DNA of 64,000 nucleotides. It comes from Actinostola sp. cb2023 (taxonomy: Eukaryota; Cnidaria; Anthozoa; Actiniaria; Actinostolidae). Where the stretch lies: assembly GCA_033675265.1 (NCBI GenBank), contig JAUJYZ010001561.1, forward strand, positions 1-64,000. Reading direction: 5' to 3'. The notes beneath the pieces were generated by a model, which did not search any database, was not told the origin of the DNA, and saw only the letters and a list, made by a program, of their open reading frames with translations. Positions within the stretch are counted from its first letter, which is position 1. Each line of letters starts with the position of its first letter. This document shows, one piece after another, positions 48,001-57,400 of this stretch. The position numbers and the translations under genes are program-made.

Positions 48001-51000
48001 TAATGAACAATTATTCCTCGAAGTGGAGGTGAGTAGTGGTGGATATATTTACCGAGCCGCGAGTCCTCTAGCAGATTTACCAAATCAGTGGATAGCAATT
48101 TTGGCGCGTTTCGATTGGCTATTCACTGTTTTGGGACGAGATTCAAAATGGCGTCTCGTTTCGCTGCAGTCTCCGAATTTATTTGTTTAATAAAGTGTCA
48201 TTTTTATCCAACTGATCTGGTAAATAATAATTACTAGTATTAATAAACGTACACGAGGGGAGAGAATTACTCCATTCACCAGTAGCCAAGCAAAGTCTGT
48301 CTGATGGTCCAGCCAGGTGATATCCAGGATCACACGCATAGATCACCATCTTTCCTGCCCAGAATTCATCTCCAGTGCGATAACCATGATTGGGTGCTCC
48401 AGGATCGCCACAGTTCACCAAAGCTAAAAAACAAATGTTTAAGTGAAATTACTATGATATAATACATAGGATAGTAGGAACAACTTGAAAATTCATTGCA
48501 AATTAGTTGGAAGGTTTGAAAATTGGTTGAAAATTGAATTTGTCGGTACGGTTTTAATACAAAATCGTATTAATTTCAATAACAGGTATTATTTGTCTGA
48601 AGGTATACGGGTTTGGAAACTCTGCTCAAATTTATACGCTAATTTCAAAATTCAATAACTTTTTGTTGGAATATATGAAATGAGCTCGATTTGCATTGGT
48701 CTTACTTCAGGCTTTCTGTGCTAAACTGACTACAACGTGACATGCCTAATGTTTGACGACACAAAGAGAACGATAACGTCAGTTCCATATTTGTGCAGAT
48801 AGTTGTATTCAGTCAACCGGACCACAAAAAGACGATGTCATTCATCAAAGAGGGCGCAAATTTAGTGAAAAACACGGAAAAAGAAACAAATACGGAAACA
48901 ATAGACAACAAAATTCGTCGTCCTCACGTCCCCGTCGTCGATGCTTAAGGTCTCTATTACTTGTCAGACGGGAGCAATTATCATCACGTGGCTTATGACC
49001 AGGAGCTTGGGCATTTCTGTTCCAGAATGAGCTAGGGTGTATTATAACTGGCAGGGATTATAACCGGGATTTTACGGTATTGTAATTACAGTATAACCTC
49101 TATTAAGGGGGGTCGGTACTATCTTTTGATGCTCGTTGCTAGGGAAAGTGAAATTGCCATAAGTCAATGCATGTTTTGTTTACAACCATGAAATTTGGAA
49201 CATAATCATTCAGTGTAAGTGGGAATGTAATGATGACGTCACCGGGCCACGCCCATTGTCACGTGACCCAAAGCAGAAAAACACGTTTTTCAAGGGCGTT
49301 TCGATTTTTTTTCAAAAATTATTGTTATCAGTATGTTTTTAAGAACGTTTCCAAAACATTCACGCATGCGTTTTTTGAGTTCGGAAAAATAAGAAAATGT
49401 CGACGCTAAAATTCGTGTTTACAAAACCACGTATTTGCTTGTAACTTTCTTAGTTTTTAAAATATAACAAATCCCATGCGCTAAGTTTTAGATAATTCAT
49501 GTTTATTTTTTAAAATATCGAAAAACCGCATATAAACTTTTTTTCCGACGAGAAAAACTTGATTTTGCAGAACGGAAGTAATTTGTTCTCATGCAAGCAG
49601 CCAGGTCACTTAGCTCCTCCGCCATCGTTAAAATTACCCAGAATGCATTGTAACAAGCAGACTCGGACTCGACAAAAGTGGAGATTCGCTGTCTTTATAT
49701 CTTGCAAAAGTGGCTCAAATATTCCTTGAATGGCGTAGTTTAAGCTGTGTCTGCCCAGACACTGAGGTACTGGAGACTGCTAAATTGATGTTGAACATGT
49801 TTCTCCAACACAAAACTTTGGAAATGATGGTTCAGTACATAGGATTTCGCCGACGTTTGTGTTTTGACACGATTGACATGGAGTTGAAACAATGATTCTT
49901 CGCTAATTCTTTTGCTCTTTGTTTTCTATCGTTAGCGAGTCATCTTCCTCTTTCTTTTGAAAATTAAGTCATGTTGTTGTGTTGAATTAACTTACATGTA
50001 GCTTAGATTCTTACGAGTCTACAATACTGAAAATCATTTACATTTTTTTAAAGTTCCTGTAAAAGATACTTAGTGAATATAATTAATAAAACCTATTACA
50101 AAATTATTGTATCGTGTATTTTCCAGAATGAAGCAAAAGTAAAACAAAACAAAACAATTTTAGCGTAAGACTTCGGAAAGAAAATATCACTTCCGGCCTC
50201 GCGACATAGCAACCGGGTTACCTGGCAACGAGATAGAGTCGATTTCGTATGAGTGGGAAGTAGTTACGGTACGGCTCGTGCCGTGCAGTGACCGTATCGC
50301 GCCATCATCGTGCGGTATCCAAGCATTGTGATTGGTTGTGAAATGATTTCGCGCGCTGTGATTGGCTGAATACAATGTGTTCGATTCCGTACCGTGACCG
50401 TAACTCCGTACCGTAGGTTTCCCACTCATACGAAATCGACTCTAGTACCGACCCCCCTTAAGCCACCTATTAAGCGGCAACCCTCTATTATCAAAGTCCG
50501 CAAAGTTCGACTGCACTGTTTTGCAAAATTCCGTGTCCCACTTACCGACTTGTATACTGGTTTCTGCTGTGCCGTTGTCGTAGTTTTTAAAGAAGCATTT
50601 ATATTGGCCCTGATCTTGCGGCATAAACGGTTCTATGACTAACTCTCCTGTAGTCTCGACGTCACTTTGACGAACGGTGGTGTTAACAGACAATGGACGG
50701 CCATTTTTACTCCACTCGATAACTGGTGCAGGCGAGCCACTGGCTGTACAGCTGAGTTTCACGGTACTCTTTATTTTGAATACAGTAATTCTACCAGGAG
50801 ATGACTGAATAATAACAGGTGGCACTTGGAAGTAAAAAAAAATCAATAATTAATAAGCATAATTCAAGTAAAACTGAGTAGATCTGCACATATTTTACTC
50901 TCATAACTGGAATAGTCCCCTTCACAGTTCCCTGCGCCATCTTGAAAGGTAGCCGAGCCCTTGCATCGAAGCGAGACCAACAGTGACCTTGCAATGATAG

Positions 51001-53283
51001 AGACATGTGAATAATTAGTGTCCAAGGTGTTAAAAAAGGTCTCTATATCACTGCAAGGTCACCGTTGGTCTCGCTTCGATACAAAGGCACGGCTACCTTT
51101 CAAGATGGCGCATGGAACTGTGAAGGAGACTTTTGGGGGTAAAATACATGCAAATATATTGTGACAACAATATACTCAGTGTACAGGCAGCCATCTTGGA
51201 TTACTGTTTACAAGTCAAGGCAATGAGCTCGAAATCCAACATGGCTGCTAAAAAATGAAATTTGTAGTTTTTTTATAATAATAATAATTTATTTCTTCAA
51301 TAAAAACAGCGCAGGATATCTCAAAATTTCATGATACAAGAGAAAGCAGCAAACAAACAACTTCCTTTATCTAGAGTATTCTTTACAGTTTTCTTCAAGA
51401 TATGGATGAAAAACTGATCTATATGCAAATTAACTATCAACTATTCGAATGCCTCATCAAATCTGAGCAAATCATATTTTGAGCTTCATGTCACTCCAAA
51501 CCAACTTGTAGTAAACGAAGGACGCTTTCCATTTGGCGAATTGGCCAGTATGTCCGCTTTATTTCAATAACATAACTCGATCTGCCGTCATCAGTATTGA
51601 ACACGGACAGGGACTACCTTGCTGCCATGTCTGGATTTTCAGGTCCATCTAGCTGGCTACTGGTCTGCCCCGTCCAATGGAAAGCGCCCCTTTTAGTACT
51701 TACGGACATGATGCACTGTCACTACAATCATAGCGAAGACGGACCCGAACGCATTGATGCCCTTGCACATATATGGGCCTTTATCGTCCTTATGAGTTTT
51801 CTTGATAATGAGGTGTTTGCCGCTCTTGATGTGACGTCCTTTAGGCATGTCCTGTAACGCTCTTGTCCACTCGACGCGCGGAGCAGGAAAGCCAAATATG
51901 TTACATGTGATGGTTGTGTCCCAGCTCTCGTAGCCGGGCTGGTAAACTGGAGGCAAGACCACGAATCGTGGGGCAACTACAAATATACAGTAGTATAAAT
52001 TAAATATCACGTGTCTCATTCTATATTCGTTTTGCACGAGTGGAAGTTTAATTTCAAAAGCACAAATTACATCTGCCTGTGAAAACGGGCATTGTTAAAA
52101 TTCTGTTCTCTGATTTATGCTTTTGAAATTAAAATTCCACGCGTGCAAAACGAATATAGTATGAGACACGTGACATTTATTGTAGTGTTAATCTCTTTTT
52201 AGCTGGACAACGTTAATGACATTGATTGCATGTATTCCACGCTTATATGTACATTACCATTGACAATGAGTTCCAGAAAGGCCTCAGCTTTTCCAATAAA
52301 GTTCTTAGCTTCACAAAGATATCTTCCACGGTCTTCAAACCTCACGCTAGTCAGCCGTAACACGCCAGTTTCGTAAAGTCGTTCGTCAACTTTGTCGTGC
52401 TCCTTATACCACGTGATAGTGGGCTTTGGGAAGCCCGACGTCTCGTACCGAATCACAAGGCTTTGGCCTTCTTTGGCTACGAGCATTGTTGGGGGTCGCT
52501 TGGTTATCCTGGGGATATCTTCAAAAACAACATTTCATTGATCATGATTCGATGTAAAGTGAAAAATCATTTCAAAGTCCTCAGAATATATGGGAGTTAC
52601 CTTATACATAAAATTCCAAAATGTTTAAATAAATAAACAACATAAATAAAAAATAAAAACAAACAATTACAGTAAAATGGGGCCAAAAACTTACATACAC
52701 GAAAATAGCAAATCCAAAATAAAAAATTAAGGTCTGCAATAAATGCCCTGGACGTTTTGGGATATACAGCTATTTGAAAAAAGGTTGGTGAAGGTTTTGT
52801 TGCATCTTGCATACCAAGCCCGAAATGCACTATGGGGATGTGAATGGAATCAGTGAAAGGTCACAACAATGTGGACTAAGGGAATTTTCCCAAACTTTGT
52901 CTTCGCAATATGGAGCCAGCATATTTTCATGCTGACATTATTTACATATGATCCACAATACTTTTCGGGCTTGGTATGCAACATGCAACAAAACCTTCAC
53001 CAACCTTTTTTGAAATAGCTGTATAGCACCATATATGGATGCTCCTATAGTAATGGTCCCTGGTATTGTCTTGTAATCAATGGCTACCTACCAAGCGCAT
53101 CAATAAGAACCGATGTGTTCCCCGAAAACGCTCTTCCTGGAAGTCCTCTGGGTCCATCTGGACCGGTCACACCAATGGGTCCTCTTTTACCAGGAAAACC
53201 TCGATAACCGCGTTTTACCTCGTTTACCCTTTCGACCCTTTGACCCGTCGACCCTTGCGGCGGACCAGGCGCACCTGGTGGAC
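43741..53283 (-). CDS. Collagen - Ig(3) - CCP/sushi(2) - TLDc modular protein (split gene, 5' incomplete)
   Basis: Eight exons on the - strand, in coding order: 53283-53092 (collagen Gly-X-Y), 52518-52258, 51976-51704 and 50824-50546 (three Ig domains), 48423-48253 and 47659-47459 (two CCP domains), 46267-46034 and 44069-43741 (TLDc, stop TAA). Every internal boundary is phase 1, the pattern of exon-shuffled extracellular modules. Collagen, Ig and CCP are all secreted-protein modules, so I infer a matrix or cell-surface protein. TLDc in vertebrates (OXR1, NCOA7, TBC1D24) is intracellular, where it binds the V-ATPase. The signal peptide and further 5' exons are not found between 53,284 and 54,452 and may lie beyond the polymerase gene. 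No orthologue named. Confidence 0.85.
44231..44976. repeat. MITE family 6, copy B, split by an insertion
   Basis: Termini GAGTCGTTTTCGTATGAGTG and complement, flanked by TA on both sides. Host sequence is broken at 44,366 and resumes at 44,899. Confidence 0.85.
44367..44898 (-). mobile_element. Element with CAGGAGCCCATAAGTAGGAG termini nested in MITE 6
   Basis: Near-perfect inverted termini (about 29 bp) and a 7-bp direct repeat GTTGAAT on both flanks (44,360-44,366 and 44,899-44,905). On the - strand a 26-codon frame starts at 44,711 (MNKVADEEIGEIEETESEES) and stops at 44,631; the same frame stays acidic and Ser-rich afterwards. This looks like the start of a transposase gene left by internal deletion. 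Family not assigned. Confidence 0.75.
44987..45483. repeat. (ACT)n then (ACTGCT)n microsatellite, about 497 bp
   Basis: About 27 ACT units, then about 69 ACTGCT hexamers with one irregular GCT. Produces poly-Leu, poly-Ser and Ala-Val frames that are not proteins. Confidence 0.98.
45581..45729. repeat. Short inverted-repeat MITE
   Basis: ACGCATTTGTACAGGCTTAG on the left faces CTAACCCTGTACAAATGCGT on the right. Confidence 0.75.
46034..46267 (-). CDS. TLDc domain, N-terminal exon
   Basis: Acceptor ATTATACAG, donor GGC|GTAAGT. Encodes SNILVNRTEYYDLLREWLAP and TITIIKVKDYIFGGYSDKDW, the first half of TLDc (strand ending in GGYSDxxW). Confidence 0.9.
46268..47458 (-). other. Intron with a strong hairpin
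   Basis: 47,109-47,143 and 47,155-47,190 are complementary over about 35 bp (AATTAGACTACTCGTTCTCG arm). 46,585-46,640 resembles 47,932-47,985 (CCAGAGTACAAGCAAATGAC type). Otherwise AT-rich. Confidence 0.7.
47459..47659 (-). CDS. CCP/sushi domain 2
   Basis: Cys pattern LCPKQ...FRCKSGYW...ILCDSETGNW...PRC, with the usual GYWLRG and GNW turns. Acceptor TATACCAG, donor AAAG|GTAATC, phase 1 to 1. Confidence 0.85.
48253..48423 (-). CDS. CCP/sushi domain 1
   Basis: VNCGDPGAPNHGYRTGDEFW then YACDPGYHLAG and GEWSNSLPSC: all four CCP cysteines and the Trp. Acceptor TTTTTTAG, donor TCGT|GTACGT. Confidence 0.9.
49103..50461. mobile_element. TTAA-flanked (piggyBac-type) non-autonomous element
   Basis: Left end TTAAGGGGGGTCGGTACTAT and right end complement GTACCGACCCCCCTTAA, with TTAA at both edges, the piggyBac target duplication. 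The interior has no transposase; a 61-codon frame at 49,710-49,895 is unassigned. A MITE (50,236-50,442) sits in its right terminus. Lies in the intron between Ig 3 and CCP 1. Confidence 0.75.
50236..50442. repeat. MITE family 6, copy C, nested in the TTAA element
   Basis: Termini GAGTCGATTTCGTATGAGTG and complement, flanked by TA at 50,234-50,235 and 50,443-50,444. 207 bp, uninterrupted. Confidence 0.9.
50546..50824 (-). CDS. Ig domain 3
   Basis: Strands VKLSCTASGSPAPVIEWSKN and later DQGQYKCFFKNYDNG show the Ig Cys-Trp-Cys pattern (I-set-like). Acceptor CTTCCAAG, donor GTCG|GTAAGT. Confidence 0.9.
50924..51128. repeat. Foldback repeat (intron Ig 2/Ig 3)
   Basis: Arms of about 80 bp share CGCCATCTTGAAAGGTAGCC and its complement around a short loop near 51,010-51,035. 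The rest of 51,129-51,703 is non-coding. Confidence 0.85.
51704..51976 (-). CDS. Ig domain 2
   Basis: TTITCNIFGFPAPRVEWTRA then KGPYMCKGINAFGS: Cys-Trp-Cys Ig fold. Acceptor ATTTGTAG, donor GTCC|GTAAGT, phase 1 to 1. Confidence 0.9.
52003..52178. repeat. Foldback repeat (intron Ig 1/Ig 2)
   Basis: Arms of about 60 bp carry ACGTGTCTCATTCTATATTC and complement, nearly filling the 280-bp intron. Confidence 0.85.
52258..52518 (-). CDS. Ig domain 1
   Basis: Begins IPRITKRPPTMLVAKEGQSL, then ITWYKEHDK and DRGRYLCEAKNFIGKA. The first canonical Cys is replaced: SLVIRYETSG has Arg-Tyr where Cys is expected. Acceptor TTTTTGAAG, donor AATG|GTAATG. Confidence 0.85.
52763..53025. repeat. MITE family 2, copy B (uninterrupted)
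   Basis: TATACAGCTATTTGAAAAAA to TTTTTTGAAATAGCTGTATA. Same family as 6,634-7,390 and lacks the 461-bp insertion found there. Ends 67 bp from the collagen exon. Confidence 0.9.
53092..53283 (-). CDS. Collagen triple-helix exon
   Basis: Phase 1 to 1; acceptor AATATCCAG, donor CTTG|GTAGGT. Reads PGPPGAPGPP and later GYRGFPGKRGPIGVTGPDGP in Gly-X-Y register. Between them about 15 codons (roughly 53,205-53,250) lose the register in this frame, while the neighbouring frame there reads Gly every third residue. No upstream exon recognised; a further 5' part is required by phase. Confidence 0.8.
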
Positions 53284-54340
53284 CTGGATATTTAGAAACA
53301 CATTAATTAAAAAAAACATTAGTTCATAGAAATGTTGAAATAGCATTCATTGATGTGATGATTAGATGAACAGTCATATGTAATAGACCGAATGCAATAA
53401 TGGCGGCCAATTGTCATTGTTCGTGACTGACTAGCCTCGTGTTCATGTGGAAACACAAAAGCATTTTCACCTGTATGAGAGGCTAGTGACTAATGACTTA
53501 ATACATTTTATATATACAAAATCGCTACGTTCATGTCAATAATATCTAAAATAAGTAAGTAAGTGCAACATGGGAGTAATGAACGTTATCTCCCTTAAAA
53601 TTTTTGTATTTATGAATCGTCATTTTAAAATCGCTAATGTTTAAATAAATAAACAAAAAACAAAACAAATACATAAATATATACATAAACAAATAAATAA
53701 ACAAATACATAAATAAATAAATACATATAGATAAATAAGTAAGTAAGTAAGTAAAGAAATAAATAAATAAATAAATATTTTACTCTATTTAATGAAGGGC
53801 AATGGTTGATCTATTTAAGATCTGGATTCCAACCATTCTCAGTAGTATGTTAGGTATGACTCGACCCTTGTTTGGTAGGTGGATTTCATTAATTTAGTAG
53901 GTGGAAGTAGGTGGTTTTACTAATTAGTAGGTGGCAGTAGGTGGACATGGAAATGAGGCCTAGAAAGGGGAGATTATAATATATTCGGGCTAAAGGGCTA
54001 AGGTACTATTAGTGCTAAATATAAATAATTAATGAGTATAGATAATATATGTGTGCTAAATATAAATAATAGATAATAGATTCGTGCTACTGTAGCTGTA
54101 TTAATGAATTTACTGTGAAATGGATGATACATTTGACTTCTTATAACTGTAATCACATTTTAAGTTGTAATTCAATTGTTCGAGAACGAAATACGTCGTT
54201 TTAATACTTCACTGATTGGTGATTGCGTTGAAAAGGGTTGCTGGTAACTGCTAGCTCATTAGCCATGCAAAATGATGAACTGTCTGGTCATGCCTAAAAC
54301 AAAACAATAGACCCTTTTGTTGTCCAAAACAATGAACAAC
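53284..54340. other. Non-coding stretch between the modular gene and the polymerase gene
   Basis: 53,383-53,410 (AATAGACCGAATGCAATAAT) is the reverse complement of 45,962-45,985. 53,640-53,780 is AAAT/AAGT-type simple repeat. 53,880-53,950 has AGTAGGTGG repeats. No gene. Confidence 0.6.
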
Positions 54341-54348
54341 TATATAAA
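54341..54348 (+). promoter_or_regulatory. TATA box of the polymerase gene
   Basis: TATATAAA lies 105 bp before the ATG at 54,453; transcription would start near 54,370-54,380. Confidence 0.6.
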
Positions 54349-54452
54349 CAAGCTTAAGTAGCGTCGGTTTCACAGTAACTTGAAGTCACGCTGAGAGATA
54401 GTTCTGGTTCAGCTGATTCTTCGCATTCCTCGTAAAGTTTGTTCTATCGGTC

Positions 54453-54497
54453 ATGGCTGAGTTTTGTTTTGATGCTTCAAATGATCAAGCCCTTTTG
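54453..54497 (+). CDS. Polymerase gene exon 1
   Basis: MAEFCFDASNDQALL, phase 0, donor TTG|GTAAGT. ATG context TCGGTCATGG is good and lies downstream of the TATA box. Confidence 0.75.
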
Positions 54498-57400
54498 GTA
54501 AGTCGCTATTCATTTTTGCTTGATTTTTGTTAACCGAGTTTCTTTGAGTTTTGAATCAGTGTTTAATTTTCTCTCTCTTTATCTTTAGTTTGGTGACTGG
54601 ACTGAGTCGGAATTGATTGAAATTGATTTGGCGACCGAAAGAGCTTTCGATCGGTTTCTGGTTGAAGAACAGGAAAACAAGCATCAAACTGTTACGGTTA
54701 GTGAATTTATTTTCCAGTATATAACAGTTTGTTTCGTAAACTGGTATACGTACGTTCCTCCCTCATTCGTTAGTTTTTGTTTAACAGCTGCATACACCTT
54801 ATGCATAAATGGTAGAATCGTAAAATCACATTCACTTCGTTATTGGGAATAAGTTACAGTAATATCTGATCATCTCTTTGAAGAGAGTGTTATCAAAAAT
54901 GAACACACCAAATTTTAGGGCTGTACTACGAAATCTTGAAAAGATATAGTGACTTGAAATTACAAAGATTTGTGCCAGAAACCGGACTTTGGGCCTACCA
55001 GCCTCGTTTCCATGTATTTTGCACCTTTCAAACGCTTATTACTTTATGATGGTTTCATTTTTATTAATGAACTTTTGGGGTAATTACTAAACTGTGGATG
55101 ATCTTTCAATCTATTATTTTACCTTTACCTAACTCGTTATTCTTTCAGTTTTTGCAAATTTATGCAAATTACATAAATCGATTTATGCATAGGGTGTATG
55201 TTTGTTATTTTTTCATCTCTCATGGCATGTATGTGTATTTCAATATTTCAGTATAACTTACTTTGTGTTTATATATTTGAAGCTGTTTGGTTTGAAAATG
55301 TGCCATCGGTCCGCTTTGCTAACTATAAGTAGCTATTCATTTGCCTTTATCTATATTGTTGTTTCGATGTTGTTGATCATGAAATACATTTTTTCTTAGT
55401 TGTTTTATTAGCTCAGTTTCGAGTTTAGATATCAATCTTGTCTCTGCACTGGTAGCGTTTATTATTTATTTAGTTTTCATTAATAAAGTTTCTTAAAACT
55501 ACATAAATGTGAAGATTTGTTTCAATTTAATAGTCACTTGCGAACGGGCCGCTTAATTTAACGAGCTAATTGCTTATCTCTGTTTCATGTTGAACTTAAT
55601 TCTATCAGCTGTTTCGTTGACTTTCCGGCCGTTTCGAGTTTAAACAAAATAACTTTTATCAATACCGTGTTTCACATTTACTGAAACTGTTTTCTCTGAA
55701 AACTTATTTGTAGTGAATCAAGTTTGGTAGCGATTGTGCTTTTAAATTTAATACTGAGTTTAATCTTTATTCGTTTTTATCAGTCATGAGAAAAGTTGAA
55801 GTAATATTTCATAACTTATGTTATAAGTTGTTTTTTTTTTTTTTTTTTTAACATATGAATGTTGAACTGTGCAGCCCGTTTTAGTTTGAGTCGAGTATAT
55901 ACACAGTTAGTAACATAGTTCGGATGATCGTTCAAACGTAGAAAAAAAATAGGCCCACAAATTAAGAAAATTTATCGGTATAAAAACAAATGAACTTGCG
56001 TTCACGCTTGATCAAGGCGTAAGACTTTACGAAATGTGTTCTCAGATTATTATATATATTTTTCTGTGTAGTGTTCTGATGAATCCATCGATTCGAAAAT
56101 GTTCGATTCGTGGTGTAGTTGGGAACAAAAACTGGTAAGTTTTATTTCATTAAAAAATTATAAAATCGTTAAAAGTTGAGTATATGAATATTTATTTTTT
56201 CAAATGTTTTTTTTCCCCAATTATTTGTAGGAAGCTGTTTCGGTTCCCGCAGAATTGGTTGAATCTATTTCTGATTCCGAATGGGCCGACCTTCCAGTGA
56301 GTTTCAGTTATGGTTTATTATAAAAATTGAATTATTAATCAGTTATTTTTGCAATAATTAATTCCATTATTATTATTATTATTATCTTTTTCAGATTGTT
56401 GATGCCCCCGAGGAAGATGTTTCTGATGATCAAAACGGTGGAAGGGTTTCTCCAGTCAGGGTAGATCTATTATCCATATACCTTGCTTTATTCGTAGTGC
56501 ATGTTATGTATTTATTTTATTTCTCTATTACTAGGAGCCGTCACCCAAACTAGTTCGCTTCGACTGTGAAACCTGTGGGAAATCGTTTTCTAGAAAAGAT
56601 GCCTTAAAACGACACAAAAAGATCCACGACACCGATAAAAAACACAAGTGCAACATCTGTGGGAAGGGATTCAAACGCCGTGATTACCTCAAAAAGCATC
56701 TGAAAGTTCACGAAAAGCGAGGTGTAGAACAAGAGTTCACGTGTGGTACGTGCGGCGAAGTCTTTAGGAATGCTGCCCCACTCAGAGCCCATGTCAAGTC
56801 TGCTCATCCGACACAACCAACACAAGAAAAACGCAAAAGACCCCAAAACGATAGAAAAGGTAAGATTTTAGATAGTTACCATATGATCATGTTCTTGGTC
56901 AATGTTTAGTATGACCTATCTATGTACATACAATACTGTAAAGTTTTCAAAATTATGTGATGAATGATTTTTTTTTTCTCTTTACGTTAATTTAGAGGGA
57001 GGTGCACCAAAAAAGTCCAAATCTACTTCTAAGGCTGATGAGGTTAATGTAGGGGCAAGCACAAGTTGGCAGTCCGATCCCCTGGCTATGTCATCTGATG
57101 TATTCCTTCCAAACAACGAGCCTGCCATTCGAAATGTTGTAAGAGAACACTGGCGGGGAATCAGGACCAGACAAAGCCGCAGGAACAGAATTCAGGACTG
57201 GTACAACTTTCGCCTGGAGTCCTATGAGCGACATGTCTTCCAACAATTCCTGGACCAAATCCTGGCCGATCAGTCGACTGTCTTTAAATTAAATATGTCG
57301 TTTGGTTTTGTTCTTCGTAACACTGAGACTGGGGATCTCCAGTATTACCACGCCTCAGCCAACAATAACCGAGTGTTTGATCAACCCTTCTTAATAAACA

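Noticed and set aside
49710..49895. 61-codon frame inside the TTAA element
   Set aside because: No family resemblance and no transposase motif; kept only as a note within the element.
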